Assembly: GCA_030584025.1 (NCBI GenBank)
Contig: CP129487.1
Span: 1,054,001-1,118,000, forward strand
From: Cyclobacteriaceae bacterium
Lineage (GTDB): Bacteria > Bacteroidota > Bacteroidia > Cytophagales > Cyclobacteriaceae
Direction: 5' to 3'
Length of the DNA: 64,000 nucleotides
Part shown: positions 54,080 through 62,748 of the stretch, piece after piece
Layout: every line of letters begins with the position of its first letter
Position numbering within the stretch: position 1 is the stretch's first letter
Notes under the pieces: model-generated
The model's input: the letters and a program-made list of their open reading frames with translations, nothing else
Told to the model about the DNA's origin: nothing
Database searches by the model: none
Made by a program: the position numbers and the translations under genes

Positions 54080-54440
54080 CTCCCCTCCTGATAAGGAGGG
54101 GTCGGGGGTGGTTCTTATTATTTTCTTTTTTTTAAATGAGATGCCGCTCCTACGGAGCTCAATGTTGAATTTGAATTCTTCTAATAATATGTCGCTCCTC
54201 CGGAGCTTGAATTTGTAAACGAGATGGGGCGTTTCCTGTGATTCCTCTCCTGACAAGGAGGTGTCAGAGGTGGTTTTTATTATTTCTTTTTTTCTTAAAT
54301 GAGATGCCGCTCCTACGGAGCTCAATGTTGAATTTGAATTCTTTCTAATAATATGTTGCTCCTCCGGAACTTGAGTTTGTAAACGAGGTGGGACGTTTTC
54401 CTGTGATTCCTCTCCTTGTAAAGGAGGGCTAGGGGTGGTT
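54080..54440. repeat. Tandem repeat of about 164 bp, 2.2 copies, hairpin-rich
   Basis: A unit containing a CTCC-CCTTATCAGGAGG-like hairpin (TCCCCTCCTGATAAGGAGGGG), the GGGGGTGGTT block, ATGCCGCTCCTACGGAGCTC and GTCGCTCCTCCGGAGCTTG palindromes is repeated: ATGCCGCTCC occurs at 54141 and 54304 (163 bases apart), and the CTCC-GGAG element at about 54082, 54244 and 54409. Copies differ by scattered substitutions. The open frame read through it on the minus strand (54050-54451) is low quality and is not called a gene. Such elements look like Bacteroidota REP/BIME-type repeats. Confidence 0.8.
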
Positions 54441-55229
54441 CTATTGATCACCTTGCATCAAGGCTTTACTCAGCAGTTCTTCTAACTCAGAATTTTCTTT
54501 CAATGATTTTCGCAATGCATCTTTGAGGAAGTTGGGAATTTTTTCTCCCTGTGAAGATTTTGATTTCGCTTCTGAAATCATTTCCAAAACAGATTCCTTG
54601 TCTTCCAGATTTACGTTTTTGATTTTCGATTCGAGCTCTTCCCATACGTTAACAGATGCGGCATTTTTGACAGCCACTTCAACTTCCTGACTTTTTACGT
54701 TGGTGTTGCGTGAGATGCATGCGTTGTACTGAACGATAATACTATTTAGATCATTTCGGTTCAGATCTCCAGATTCAATGCTGGCTTTCAGATCGGAACA
54801 TTCGGTCAGGTACTCAGCCATTTTCTTTTTAAACGCGAGGGTGGGTACTTCCATGCCGCTTCCATCAATTTTATGCAGGTAACGACCATTCCAGATGTTT
54901 TGTCCATCCATTCGAAATGCATACAAACTGAGGTATCCACCACTTATCAGTTTCATGTAGGTGTATTTGGTGGTGGTGCGGATCAGGTGGTAGGATTCAT
55001 TGTCGATTTGGAAGGCCTTTACCTGAAGCATGGGATAATTCACTTTCCGTTTTGAGTCTTTCTGCTCAATCTGAATTGCTTCTTCCGTACCGTAGGAAAG
55101 ATGTTTCACTTTGCCATATAGCGTATCGCCCTTTGTTAATACCAGGTAATCAGCTTGTGCATGAACGAGCGAATATCCCATCACACAAATAATGATTACG
55201 ATCAGTTGAATCATACGCACATCTTTCAT
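54441..55229 (-). CDS. Exported protein of unknown function, coiled-coil C-terminus
   Basis: Protein of 262 residues: signal peptide ending LVHAQ, then a domain with LVLTKGDTLYGKVKHLSYG and MLQVKAFQID, a pattern common in Bacteroidota exported proteins of unknown role, and a Glu/Lys-rich helical C-terminal half (ELESKIKNVNLEDKESVLEM). I use the ATG at 55229; an upstream ATG at 55265 would add 12 basic residues before the signal peptide. Isolated between the tandem repeat and the SPFH operon. Confidence 0.7.
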   Translation of the reverse strand: MKDVRMIQLIVIIICVMGYSLVHAQADYLVLTKGDTLYGKVKHLSYGTEEAIQIEQKDSKRKVNYPMLQVKAFQIDNESYHLIRTTTKYTYMKLISGGYLSLYAFRMDGQNIWNGRYLHKIDGSGMEVPTLAFKKKMAEYLTECSDLKASIESGDLNRNDLNSIIVQYNACISRNTNVKSQEVEVAVKNAASVNVWEELESKIKNVNLEDKESVLEMISEAKSKSSQGEKIPNFLKDALRKSLKENSELEELLSKALMQGDQ

Positions 55230-55298
55230 AGCACTTCTGAATTTAGTCCGAAAGATAAACTTCATTGCTAAATTTCGGGAAGTGTGGTTGAATAAATT

Positions 55299-55454
55299 TT
55301 ATTTCTGTTTTAACCTACCTGCATCTTTCAGCGCCCGCGCAATAATCCATTCCAATTGGCCGTTTGTACTCCGGAACTCATCACTCGCCCACTTCTCAAC
55401 AGCCTTTAATAATTCCGGATCAAGCCTTAATACAAATGGTTTCTTTTGAGGCAT
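55299..55454 (-). CDS. Tiny ribbon-helix-helix (Arc-like) protein
   Basis: A 51-residue ORF: MPQKKPFVLRLDPELLKAVE, then KWASDEFRSTNGQLEWIIAR and a short tail. The strand KPFVLRLDP followed by two helices with the NGQ turn is the ribbon-helix-helix DNA-binding fold of Arc-family proteins. It starts 2 bases after the stop of the preceding membrane-protein gene in the SPFH operon; the same trio (SPFH, membrane protein, Arc-like protein) is, as I recall, found elsewhere. It may autoregulate the operon. It is too short to appear in usual ORF lists. Confidence 0.75.
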   Translation of the reverse strand: MPQKKPFVLRLDPELLKAVEKWASDEFRSTNGQLEWIIARALKDAGRLKQK

Positions 55455-55456
55455 AA

Positions 55457-55951
55457 TTATTCGTTGGTTTCGGAAAGCAATTTTTTAAGTGCGAATTCAA
55501 CTGCCTCCGGGTTCTCAGTTCCTAATTTTATTGTTGCGCCATCTTTTAGCGTTACTATCAGGTACTTGCTTCCGGCAATATTTATAGAAGTTGTTTTGGT
55601 AAACAGATTTCGATGATACCCCATGTGAAATTTCTCGTACCACGATTCTTTATCGCGTACCTGATAGGCCACAACATTTCCAAATGCAATGGTTTGCCAG
55701 CGGATAACTCGGGGTATAAACCGGTAATGAATCCCAGCTTCATCGATTTTAAATTCAAACCGAAGCACGAAGAGGATCAGAATCATGGGCAGTAAAAAAG
55801 CCGTTAGTGAGAGAACAAGTAGCATAGGCTGCTCATGAATTAATTGCGGAGCAAGAAATAAAAGTTCAGCAATCAGCAGGGCGAGCATTAAAAACCACAA
55901 CCACCGCACCTGACTGAATCGCTGAACTTCACTATGTTGATGCATTCTCAT
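55457..55951 (-). CDS. Two-helix membrane protein of the SPFH operon
   Basis: Protein of 164 residues with two adjacent membrane helices (about 17-35 and 43-63) and a C-terminal soluble domain of strands (FKIDEAGIHYRFIPRVIRWQ, YLIVTLKDGATIKLGTENP) like a bacterial PH-type domain. It starts one base after the SPFH stop. Likely a membrane partner of the SPFH protein; the function is otherwise unknown. Confidence 0.72.
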   Translation of the reverse strand: MRMHQHSEVQRFSQVRWLWFLMLALLIAELLFLAPQLIHEQPMLLVLSLTAFLLPMILILFVLRFEFKIDEAGIHYRFIPRVIRWQTIAFGNVVAYQVRDKESWYEKFHMGYHRNLFTKTTSINIAGSKYLIVTLKDGATIKLGTENPEAVEFALKKLLSETNE

Positions 55952-55952
55952 T

Positions 55953-56804
55953 TTAGTTGTGTAACGTTCCGGTATTAACCACTGGGCTTACGTCTTTGTC
56001 GGCACACAGTACAACCATCAGGTTGCTGACCATGGCGGCTTTGCGCTCCTCGTCCAGTTCAATGATTTGTTCCTTAGCCAGGTGATCAAGCGCCATCTGC
56101 ACCATGCTCACTGCGCCTTCTACAATTTTGTAGCGAGCCGAAACCACTGCGGCTGCCTGCTGCCTGCGCAACATGGCGCTTGCAATTTCAGGAGCGTAAG
56201 CCAGATAACCGATACGTGCTTCAATTACATGTATACCAGCTATCTCCAGTCGATTACGCAGGTTCTCTTCCAGCATGTGGTTTACATCATCATGCCCGGA
56301 GCGCAAGGTTACTTCTGAATCATCATCAAAATTGTCGTATGGATAAAGGCCAGCTAACTTGCGTACTGCCGAGTCACTCTGGATTTTCACAAAGTTTTCA
56401 TAATTATCCACTTCGAAGGCTGCCTTAAACGTATCGCGCACCTGCCATACCAGGATCACACCAATTTGAATCGGGTTACCGACTTTATCGTTCACCTTGA
56501 TTTTTTCACTGTCGAAGTTACGGGCACGTAAGGAAATGGATTTTTTGCTGAACAACGGGTTTACCCAGTAGAAACCATTTTTTTTCACGGTTCCCTTGTA
56601 ATCTCCGAACAGCACCAAAACCATGGAAGCATTCGGGTTGATGTAGAAAAACCCGGGCGTAAGGATTAAACCGAGGGCCAGGGGCCATACAAATACTGGG
56701 TTTCGCATAACGATTAAGGCCCAGGTACTTGCAATAAGCAGGATCAGAACAATAACCAGCATTATGTAGCCGGATAGCGGGGTGTACTCTTTTTCGTGGT
56801 TCAT
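55953..56804 (-). CDS. SPFH/band 7 domain membrane protein
   Basis: Protein of 283 residues with two short N-terminal helices (about 10-50) and an SPFH domain (GFYWVNPLFSKKSISLRAR, NPIQIGVILVWQVRD, RNRLEIAGIHVIEARIGYLA) ending in an AAAVVSARYKIVEGAVSMV helix. Such proteins form large ring or cage assemblies that organise membrane microdomains. First gene of a three-gene operon with the membrane protein and the ribbon-helix-helix protein; promoter at 56829-56860. Confidence 0.88.
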   Translation of the reverse strand: MNHEKEYTPLSGYIMLVIVLILLIASTWALIVMRNPVFVWPLALGLILTPGFFYINPNASMVLVLFGDYKGTVKKNGFYWVNPLFSKKSISLRARNFDSEKIKVNDKVGNPIQIGVILVWQVRDTFKAAFEVDNYENFVKIQSDSAVRKLAGLYPYDNFDDDSEVTLRSGHDDVNHMLEENLRNRLEIAGIHVIEARIGYLAYAPEIASAMLRRQQAAAVVSARYKIVEGAVSMVQMALDHLAKEQIIELDEERKAAMVSNLMVVLCADKDVSPVVNTGTLHN

Positions 56805-56828
56805 GGCAGTGATATTAAAATGATATTA

Positions 56829-56860
56829 TAAAGATATTGTTTTAAATTGATTAACGCAAA
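56829..56860 (-). promoter_or_regulatory. Promoter of the SPFH operon
   Basis: On the minus strand TTTG (56860-56857) is followed after 20 bases by TATCTTTA (56836-56829), one mismatch from TAnnTTTG. The SPFH ATG is 24 bases downstream of the -7 element. Confidence 0.6.
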
Positions 56861-56932
56861 TCCGTTCGGCAGGTTTCAGATTGGAATTAAAATTCTATTC
56901 CCCTTTATTAGCGGCCTGATTTTGATGTTTCT

Positions 56933-57811
56933 ATGGTACAATACAACCCGAAAGCCTGGTTTTCTTTAGTTTTTCATTCCTACAGCCGTTTTGTAATGAA
57001 AACCTTATTACCGGCTCTCATTTTCATGGTGCTGTTTACTTCGGCCGTCTGCTATCTCATACTGGAGATTATCCATCCGGATAAAGATGAGTTTACCAGC
57101 ACCACAGCCTTGCACTCGTTGTTGGGTATTGTATTGGGTTTGTTTTTGGTGTTCCGGATCAATAGCGCTTACGACCGTTGGTGGGAAGGGAGAAAGTTGT
57201 GGGGCGCGCTGGTAAACAGTACCCGCAATTTTGCACTAAAATTAAATGCTTACCTGGATCAGGATGATCATGAAAACAGGGAATGGTTTGCCAAAATGAT
57301 TCCAAATTTTGTTTACACTACAAAAGAACACTTGCGCAAAGGCGTGCAGCTTTCAGAGTTGCAACCTCCTGATGATCAGTTTATCGACTTGCTCAAATCC
57401 AAAAAGCATAAGCCCAATGCCATTTCCGCGATGCTTTATGCACGTGTGAACAAACTTTACAAGCAAAATAAACTCACTGGGGAACAGTTTTTTGTACTGG
57501 ATAAAGAGATGAAGGATTTCATTGACATTATGGGTGCATGCGAGCGAATCAAGAATACACCCATTCCATATTCCTACAGCATGTACATTAAGAAATTCGT
57601 GTTTATTTACATCATTACCTTGCCTTTTGGTTTTGTTACTACTTTCGGCTATGTAACCATACCAACTGTTCTGTTAATTTCTTTTGTTTTGCTGAGTGTG
57701 GAGTTGATTGCAGAAGAAATCGAAGATCCGTTTGGTCGGGATGTAAACGATTTACCAACGGATGACCTGGCTGAAAAAATCAGGGATAATGTTCGCGAAA
57801 TAATGAGGTGA
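56933..57811 (+). CDS. Bestrophin-family anion channel
   Basis: Protein of 292 residues matching the bacterial bestrophin (YneE/RFP-TM) family: start VQYNPKAWFSLVFHSYSRFV, pore-neck segment LLGIVLGLFLVFRINSAYDRWWEGRKLWG, and the C-terminal EEIEDPFGRDVNDLP, which is the characteristic cytosolic belt. Forms a pentameric anion (or cation) channel at the inner membrane. Divergent from the SPFH operon; its stop abuts a tiny convergent ORF. Confidence 0.9.
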   Translation: MVQYNPKAWFSLVFHSYSRFVMKTLLPALIFMVLFTSAVCYLILEIIHPDKDEFTSTTALHSLLGIVLGLFLVFRINSAYDRWWEGRKLWGALVNSTRNFALKLNAYLDQDDHENREWFAKMIPNFVYTTKEHLRKGVQLSELQPPDDQFIDLLKSKKHKPNAISAMLYARVNKLYKQNKLTGEQFFVLDKEMKDFIDIMGACERIKNTPIPYSYSMYIKKFVFIYIITLPFGFVTTFGYVTIPTVLLISFVLLSVELIAEEIEDPFGRDVNDLPTDDLAEKIRDNVREIMR

Positions 57812-57934
57812 TTACCAGAATAAGCTTACCAGGAAGTAAATAATGATCAGCAGGATCATTACCCCATACATGATCAGATCAACCCGAACGTAGGGCTTAA
57901 ACTCATGGTATAATTCTCGGAGCTTTTTAAACAC
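57812..57934 (-). CDS. Possible small membrane protein (40 residues)
   Basis: From a GTG at 57934 the frame reads MFKKLRELYHEFKPYVRVDL followed by a single membrane helix (IMYGVMILLIIIYFLVSLFW) and a stop that abuts the bestrophin stop. The amphipathic basic start and the single helix suggest a real small protein; an open frame upstream to 58015 lacks such character. Conservation was not checked. Confidence 0.5.
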   Translation of the reverse strand: MFKKLRELYHEFKPYVRVDLIMYGVMILLIIIYFLVSLFW

Positions 57935-58024
57935 GCTACAAAAGTAAAGAATTTGAACTGTTTTACCTGTGGCACTTGTTTTTGAGGGTGCAGAGTTGAA
58001 TATTTCCAGATACAAATAAGGTGA

Positions 58025-61000
58025 ATGCGTAACGGGTTACTTTTTGTTTTGCTTTTTTTTACGGTTGAGTCGAAAGCGCAGGAGGTTTTAAACAACAACC
58101 CGCCAGCATTATCCTGGTACAAAATCAACACACCCAATTTTCGAATTTTATATCCACAGGGTTTTGAATTTCAGGCGCAACGCATGGCCAATAGGCTTGA
58201 ACACATCCGCCAGGTGGAGTCGCGCACATTGGGGGTAAGTACAAAACGAATATCAGTCATTCTCCAAAATCAGAACGCCATCTCCAACGGGTTTGTAAGT
58301 TTAATACCCAGACGGTCGGAGTTCTATACCATGCCGCCTCAGAATTACAACTTCACCGGCACAACCGAGTGGCTCGATCAGCTGGCTTCACACGAATACC
58401 GACATGTAGTTCAATTCGATAAAGCAAACCGTGGATTCAACAAACTGTTATACTATGCATTTGGTCCTGCTACGTTGGCGGCTATGTCGGTCACAGCCGT
58501 ACCCCAATGGTTTTGGGAAGGCGATGCCGTAGTAACCGAAACCGCGTTTACTTCTGGCGGACGTGGTAAAATTCCAAACTTCGGCTTGGTGTTTCGTACC
58601 AATTTGCTGGAGAGCCGCGAATTCAATTATCACAAGCAATACTTACGTTCCTATAAGCATAATATTCCCGATCACTATGTGTTTGGATACCACATGGTGA
58701 GTTATCTGCGCAGGCGAACAGGTGATCCGTTTATTTGGGAAAAAGTGACAAAGCGTGCATGGAGCGTGCCGTTTATTCCATTCACCTTCTCGAATGCGAT
58801 TAAAAAAGAATCAGGGTTGTATGTAACGAAGCTGTACAACGAAATGGCCAATGACTTGGCGAAGGAATGGCGGGAAGAAGTGAATGCGCTTTCCTTATCA
58901 ACCTTTGAAACTGTACCACATAATCCCCGAAAGGGATACACGAATTATTATTATCCCCAGGTACTTGATGGGAGCCGGATATTGGCCATGAAGAGTGGCA
59001 TCGGGGATATTGCTCAATTTGTGATTTTGGAAAATGGAGTCGAGAAGAATTCTTTCATCCCCGGCATACTCAACGATGCCGGAATGCTTTCAGCGGTAGG
59101 TGATCTGGTGGTGTGGAATGAATATGGTTTTGATCCGCGTTGGCGCATGCGCACCTATTCCGTTATTAAGTTGTACGATGTAAGGGAAAAGAAACTGAAG
59201 TTTGTAACCCGTAAATCCCGGTATGCCAGTGCAGCGCTTTCACCCGATCAGCAAAAAATTGTTACGGTTGAAACAAACACAACATACAACACAACACTAA
59301 CCGTTCTGGATACTGCAGGTAATGTTCGCAAGCAATTTGCCAATCCGCAGCAAGCGTTTTACTCCATGCCTTGTTGGTCGGCTGATGGTAAGTCTATTGC
59401 TGTGTTAAAGACTACTGCTTCAGGAAGATCGGTTGTGGTTTTTGATTTTGATTCAGGTGTTGAAAAGGAATTAATCGCTGCATCCAACGAAAACATCGGT
59501 CACCCCGTGCTACATGGCGACTACCTGTTTTATAATTCTCCTGTTAGTGGCATCGATAATATTTATGTACTGGTGGTGAGTACCGGTGAACGTTTTCAAG
59601 TCACCTCCAGTAAATATGGCGCGTATAATCCAGCCTTAAGTGCTGATGGTGAAACCCTTTATTACAATGAACAAACCCGCGATGGGTTTGATGTGGTGAA
59701 AATCTCGGTTGATCCATCAACGTGGCGCGAATTTGTGGTGAAGAAAGATCCGAAATCATTTTTTCAGGTGATGACTGAACAAGAGGGCAGGCCTAATTTA
59801 TTCGACAGTATTCCTCAACAACCATACACGACAAAGAGGTATTCAAAACTGTCGGGTATTTTTAATCCGTATAGTTGGGGGGCTTACTTCAACACCGGAT
59901 TAACACAAGCGGATATTGGCATTTCATCGCAGGATGTGCTAAGTACCACTACACTTAAAGCCGGATACTTGTATGATATTAATGAGCGAACGGGTTCATG
60001 GCGAGCTGGGGTAAGTTATCAAAATTGGTTTCCGATTATTGACTTGGATGTGATGTACGGTAAAAGGTCAAATGATGAAGGGAATATTTTTCTGTTGGCG
60101 ATTGACACGGTTAGTGTTACGCCAAATGTAGAGTTAGATTCGGTTGATTTTTCTGTGCCGTTAAAATTTGAGTGGACTGAAAAGACATTTGAAGCAGGAA
60201 TTCGTATTCCTTTAATAACAACTAATTCTCGATATCACGGTAATGTATCATTTGCAAATTATGTTGGTGTTACACAGGTTAGTGATTTTCGGAATTCCAT
60301 CAATGATCAGCGATACATTTCATACGTCTATCGAAGCGGCCCTGACACACCATTGGAGCCAACCTTTGAACTCTTTTATCCTTTTCAAGAGTATATCAAT
60401 GATGGTGCATTGATATCCAATCGTTTTCAGTTTTCAGCGTATCGATTATTGAAGCAAAATCGGAGAGACATCAATAGCAAATGGGGCCAATCTGTTTTTT
60501 TAAATTGGTACAGTACCCCTTATGGAGGAGATTTTAGCGGAAATCAGTTTTCATTTTATACCACACTTTATTTTCCTGGACTATTTAAGCATCACTCCAT
60601 TTGGGGTTATTGGGCCTATCAGGCTACAGCTATTCCGTCTTTCGGACAAAACGGTGAAGGTTTGAATAACTATCTATTCCGAAATCAAATTCCCCTACCA
60701 CGGGGTTTACCTATTTCGCGGTTTGAAGATTTTTACTCCATGTCGGGTAATTATACCTTCCCCGTTTGGTACCCCGACATCGCCATTGGGCCGCTGGTAA
60801 ACTTTCAGCGTATTCGTGCTAATGCATTTGTGGATTATGGGTTTGGCAGTTCTCCCTCGAGAACCACTCCCATTTCACAATCCTACCTTTCTGTAGGTGG
60901 GGAGGTGCGTGTCGACCTGAATGTGATGCGGTTGTTGGATCAATTCAACATTGGTTTCCGGTATTCCTATGGCATTCAGCCTTCTGCCACCCGGTTCGAA

Positions 61001-61027
61001 TTCCTCCTAGGAACCATCAATTTTTAA
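58025..61027 (+). CDS. Zinc-peptidase-like, PD40 and beta-barrel outer-membrane protein
   Basis: Protein of 1000 residues: signal peptide (to SKAQ), then a gluzincin-like domain with HEYRH (123-127) and a downstream WFWEG (163-166) that supplies the third zinc ligand Glu165, both typical of M1-like/MA clan peptidases. Residues about 290-580 are PD40/TolB-like propeller repeats (ALSPDQQKIVTVETNTTYN, ALSADGETLYYNEQTRDG). The last third (about 600-1000) is rich in beta strands and aromatic residues and ends in SATRFEFLLGTINF with a terminal Phe, as in an outer-membrane barrel. Solitary gene. Whether the peptidase is active is unknown. Confidence 0.78.
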   Translation: MRNGLLFVLLFFTVESKAQEVLNNNPPALSWYKINTPNFRILYPQGFEFQAQRMANRLEHIRQVESRTLGVSTKRISVILQNQNAISNGFVSLIPRRSEFYTMPPQNYNFTGTTEWLDQLASHEYRHVVQFDKANRGFNKLLYYAFGPATLAAMSVTAVPQWFWEGDAVVTETAFTSGGRGKIPNFGLVFRTNLLESREFNYHKQYLRSYKHNIPDHYVFGYHMVSYLRRRTGDPFIWEKVTKRAWSVPFIPFTFSNAIKKESGLYVTKLYNEMANDLAKEWREEVNALSLSTFETVPHNPRKGYTNYYYPQVLDGSRILAMKSGIGDIAQFVILENGVEKNSFIPGILNDAGMLSAVGDLVVWNEYGFDPRWRMRTYSVIKLYDVREKKLKFVTRKSRYASAALSPDQQKIVTVETNTTYNTTLTVLDTAGNVRKQFANPQQAFYSMPCWSADGKSIAVLKTTASGRSVVVFDFDSGVEKELIAASNENIGHPVLHGDYLFYNSPVSGIDNIYVLVVSTGERFQVTSSKYGAYNPALSADGETLYYNEQTRDGFDVVKISVDPSTWREFVVKKDPKSFFQVMTEQEGRPNLFDSIPQQPYTTKRYSKLSGIFNPYSWGAYFNTGLTQADIGISSQDVLSTTTLKAGYLYDINERTGSWRAGVSYQNWFPIIDLDVMYGKRSNDEGNIFLLAIDTVSVTPNVELDSVDFSVPLKFEWTEKTFEAGIRIPLITTNSRYHGNVSFANYVGVTQVSDFRNSINDQRYISYVYRSGPDTPLEPTFELFYPFQEYINDGALISNRFQFSAYRLLKQNRRDINSKWGQSVFLNWYSTPYGGDFSGNQFSFYTTLYFPGLFKHHSIWGYWAYQATAIPSFGQNGEGLNNYLFRNQIPLPRGLPISRFEDFYSMSGNYTFPVWYPDIAIGPLVNFQRIRANAFVDYGFGSSPSRTTPISQSYLSVGGEVRVDLNVMRLLDQFNIGFRYSYGIQPSATRFEFLLGTINF

Positions 61028-61038
61028 GGTTTTTAGCA

Positions 61039-61070
61039 TTTGAATATCGGGTGTTTTAGCCCTATTTTTG
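61039..61070 (+). promoter_or_regulatory. Promoter of the E2 gene
   Basis: TTTG at 61039-61042, a 20-base spacer and TATTTTTG at 61063-61070 give an exact match to the Bacteroidota consensus, with a predicted start near 61077 and a leader of about 36 bases before the ATG at 61113. Confidence 0.7.
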
Positions 61071-61112
61071 GCCTCTTAACAGCATTTTTGAACCTTAATT
61101 GATAACCATACC

Positions 61113-62735
61113 ATGGCGGAAATTGTACGAATGCCGAAAATGAGCGATACGATGACGGAAGGTGTCATCTCGAAATGGCATAAGAAAGTTGGCGATACGG
61201 TAAAGTCGGGCGAGCTGATGGCCGAGATTGAAACGGACAAGGCTACCATGGATTATGAATCGTTTAATGATGGCACCATCTTGTACGTGGGAGCCAAAGA
61301 GGGCGAAGCGGTGAAAGTGAACGATGTACTGGCTATAGTTGGTAAGAAAGGTGAAGATTACAAAGCCCTGCTTGAAGGTGCTGGTCAGGCTGCCGGAGAT
61401 GGTGACAGCAAAGCAGAGGAACCTAAAAAAGAGGCTGAAACTTCAACCAAGAAAATCGATACCTCGGGTATAAAGGCTGAGGTTGTGTTAATGCCGAAAA
61501 TGAGTGATACCATGACTGAAGGAGTTATCGCAGCCTGGCATAAGAAAGTTGGTGATGCAGTTAAGTCTGGTGAATTGTTGGCCGAAATCGAAACGGATAA
61601 GGCAACGATGGAATATGAATCGTATAACACTGGTACGCTGCTATACATTGGTGCAGATGCTGGTAAATCCGTTGAGATCAATGGCGTGTTGGCCATAATC
61701 GGAGAAAAAGGGGCCGATTGGGAAACCCTTTTGAAGGCGCATAAGAGTCAGTCGGGTAGTGCTAAAAGTGAATCGACTGCTGAACAGAAAAGCGAGACAA
61801 TACAAGCCTCCTCAAAATCTTCAGCTCCAGTTTCCGTACCTCAAACACAATCAACGGGTAACGGAAGAATAAAAGCTTCACCGTTGGCAAAGAAACTGGC
61901 CAAAGAAAAGGGATTGGATTTGCGTAATGTTCAAGGCACTGGCGATCAGGGAAGGATAACCAAACGTGATGTAGAAAGTCATCAACCCGGTGCAGGTGCA
62001 TCATCGACAAAAGCCGGAGCTTCGCCTGTTGTGTTGCCGAATGTTGTTGGTCAGGAAAGTTTTGAAGAAGTGGCTGTATCGCAAATGCGTAAAACCATTG
62101 CCCGCAGACTTTCTGAAAGCAAGTTCAGTGCGCCACACTTCTACCTCACCATGGAGATTAACATGGACAAGGCTATTGAAGCGCGCAAGAGCATCAACGA
62201 ACTGAGTCCGGTTAAAGTGTCGTTTAATGATATTGTGATCAAGGCGGTTGCCGCAGCGTTGCGTCAGCATCCGGATGTGAATGTATCGTGGTTGGGTGAT
62301 AAGATGAGGAAGAACCATCATATACACATTGGTGTGGCGGTGGCTGTGAAAGATGGTCTTGTTGTTCCAGTGGTTCGTTTTGCAGATAACAAATCACTTT
62401 CGCACATTGCTGCTGAAGTGAAAGAGCTTGCGCAAAAAGCACACGATAAAAAATTACAACCCAGCGAGTGGGAGGGAAGTACGTTTACCATTTCCAACCT
62501 GGGTATGTTCGGTATAGAAGAGTTCACCGCTATCATCAATCCGCCCGATGCTTGTATCCTCGCAGTTGGCGGTATTAAAGAAACGGCCATTGTTAAAAAC
62601 GGTCAGTTGGTACCGGGTAATGTGATGAAGGTAACCTTGTCATGCGATCACCGTGCAGTGGATGGAGCCGTTGGCTCGGCTTTCCTCAAAACTTTGAAAG
62701 GACTTCTGGAAGATCCCGTAAGGATTTTGATTTAA
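61113..62735 (+). CDS. pdhC: Dihydrolipoamide acetyltransferase, E2 of pyruvate dehydrogenase
   Basis: E2 subunit, 540 residues. Two lipoyl domains (about 1-80 and 125-205) each carry the lipoylation motif EIETDKAT (Lys in DKAT). A Gln/Ser-rich linker precedes the peripheral-subunit-binding domain (IKASPLAKKLAKEKGLDL to GRITKRDV, about 250-287) and the catalytic domain with LSCDHRAVDGA near the C-terminus. Duplicated lipoyl domains with nearly identical DNA give a direct repeat. E1 and E3 genes are not in the window. A well-formed promoter lies upstream. Confidence 0.93.
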   Translation: MAEIVRMPKMSDTMTEGVISKWHKKVGDTVKSGELMAEIETDKATMDYESFNDGTILYVGAKEGEAVKVNDVLAIVGKKGEDYKALLEGAGQAAGDGDSKAEEPKKEAETSTKKIDTSGIKAEVVLMPKMSDTMTEGVIAAWHKKVGDAVKSGELLAEIETDKATMEYESYNTGTLLYIGADAGKSVEINGVLAIIGEKGADWETLLKAHKSQSGSAKSESTAEQKSETIQASSKSSAPVSVPQTQSTGNGRIKASPLAKKLAKEKGLDLRNVQGTGDQGRITKRDVESHQPGAGASSTKAGASPVVLPNVVGQESFEEVAVSQMRKTIARRLSESKFSAPHFYLTMEINMDKAIEARKSINELSPVKVSFNDIVIKAVAAALRQHPDVNVSWLGDKMRKNHHIHIGVAVAVKDGLVVPVVRFADNKSLSHIAAEVKELAQKAHDKKLQPSEWEGSTFTISNLGMFGIEEFTAIINPPDACILAVGGIKETAIVKNGQLVPGNVMKVTLSCDHRAVDGAVGSAFLKTLKGLLEDPVRILI

Positions 62736-62748
62736 TGTTCGCATCACC

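Noticed and set aside
54050..54451. 133-residue open frame on the minus strand
   Set aside because: It runs across the tandem repeat, its sequence repeats the repeat unit (TTPSPPLQGEE / TTSDTSLSGEE / TTPDPSLSGGE) and shows no fold-like pattern.
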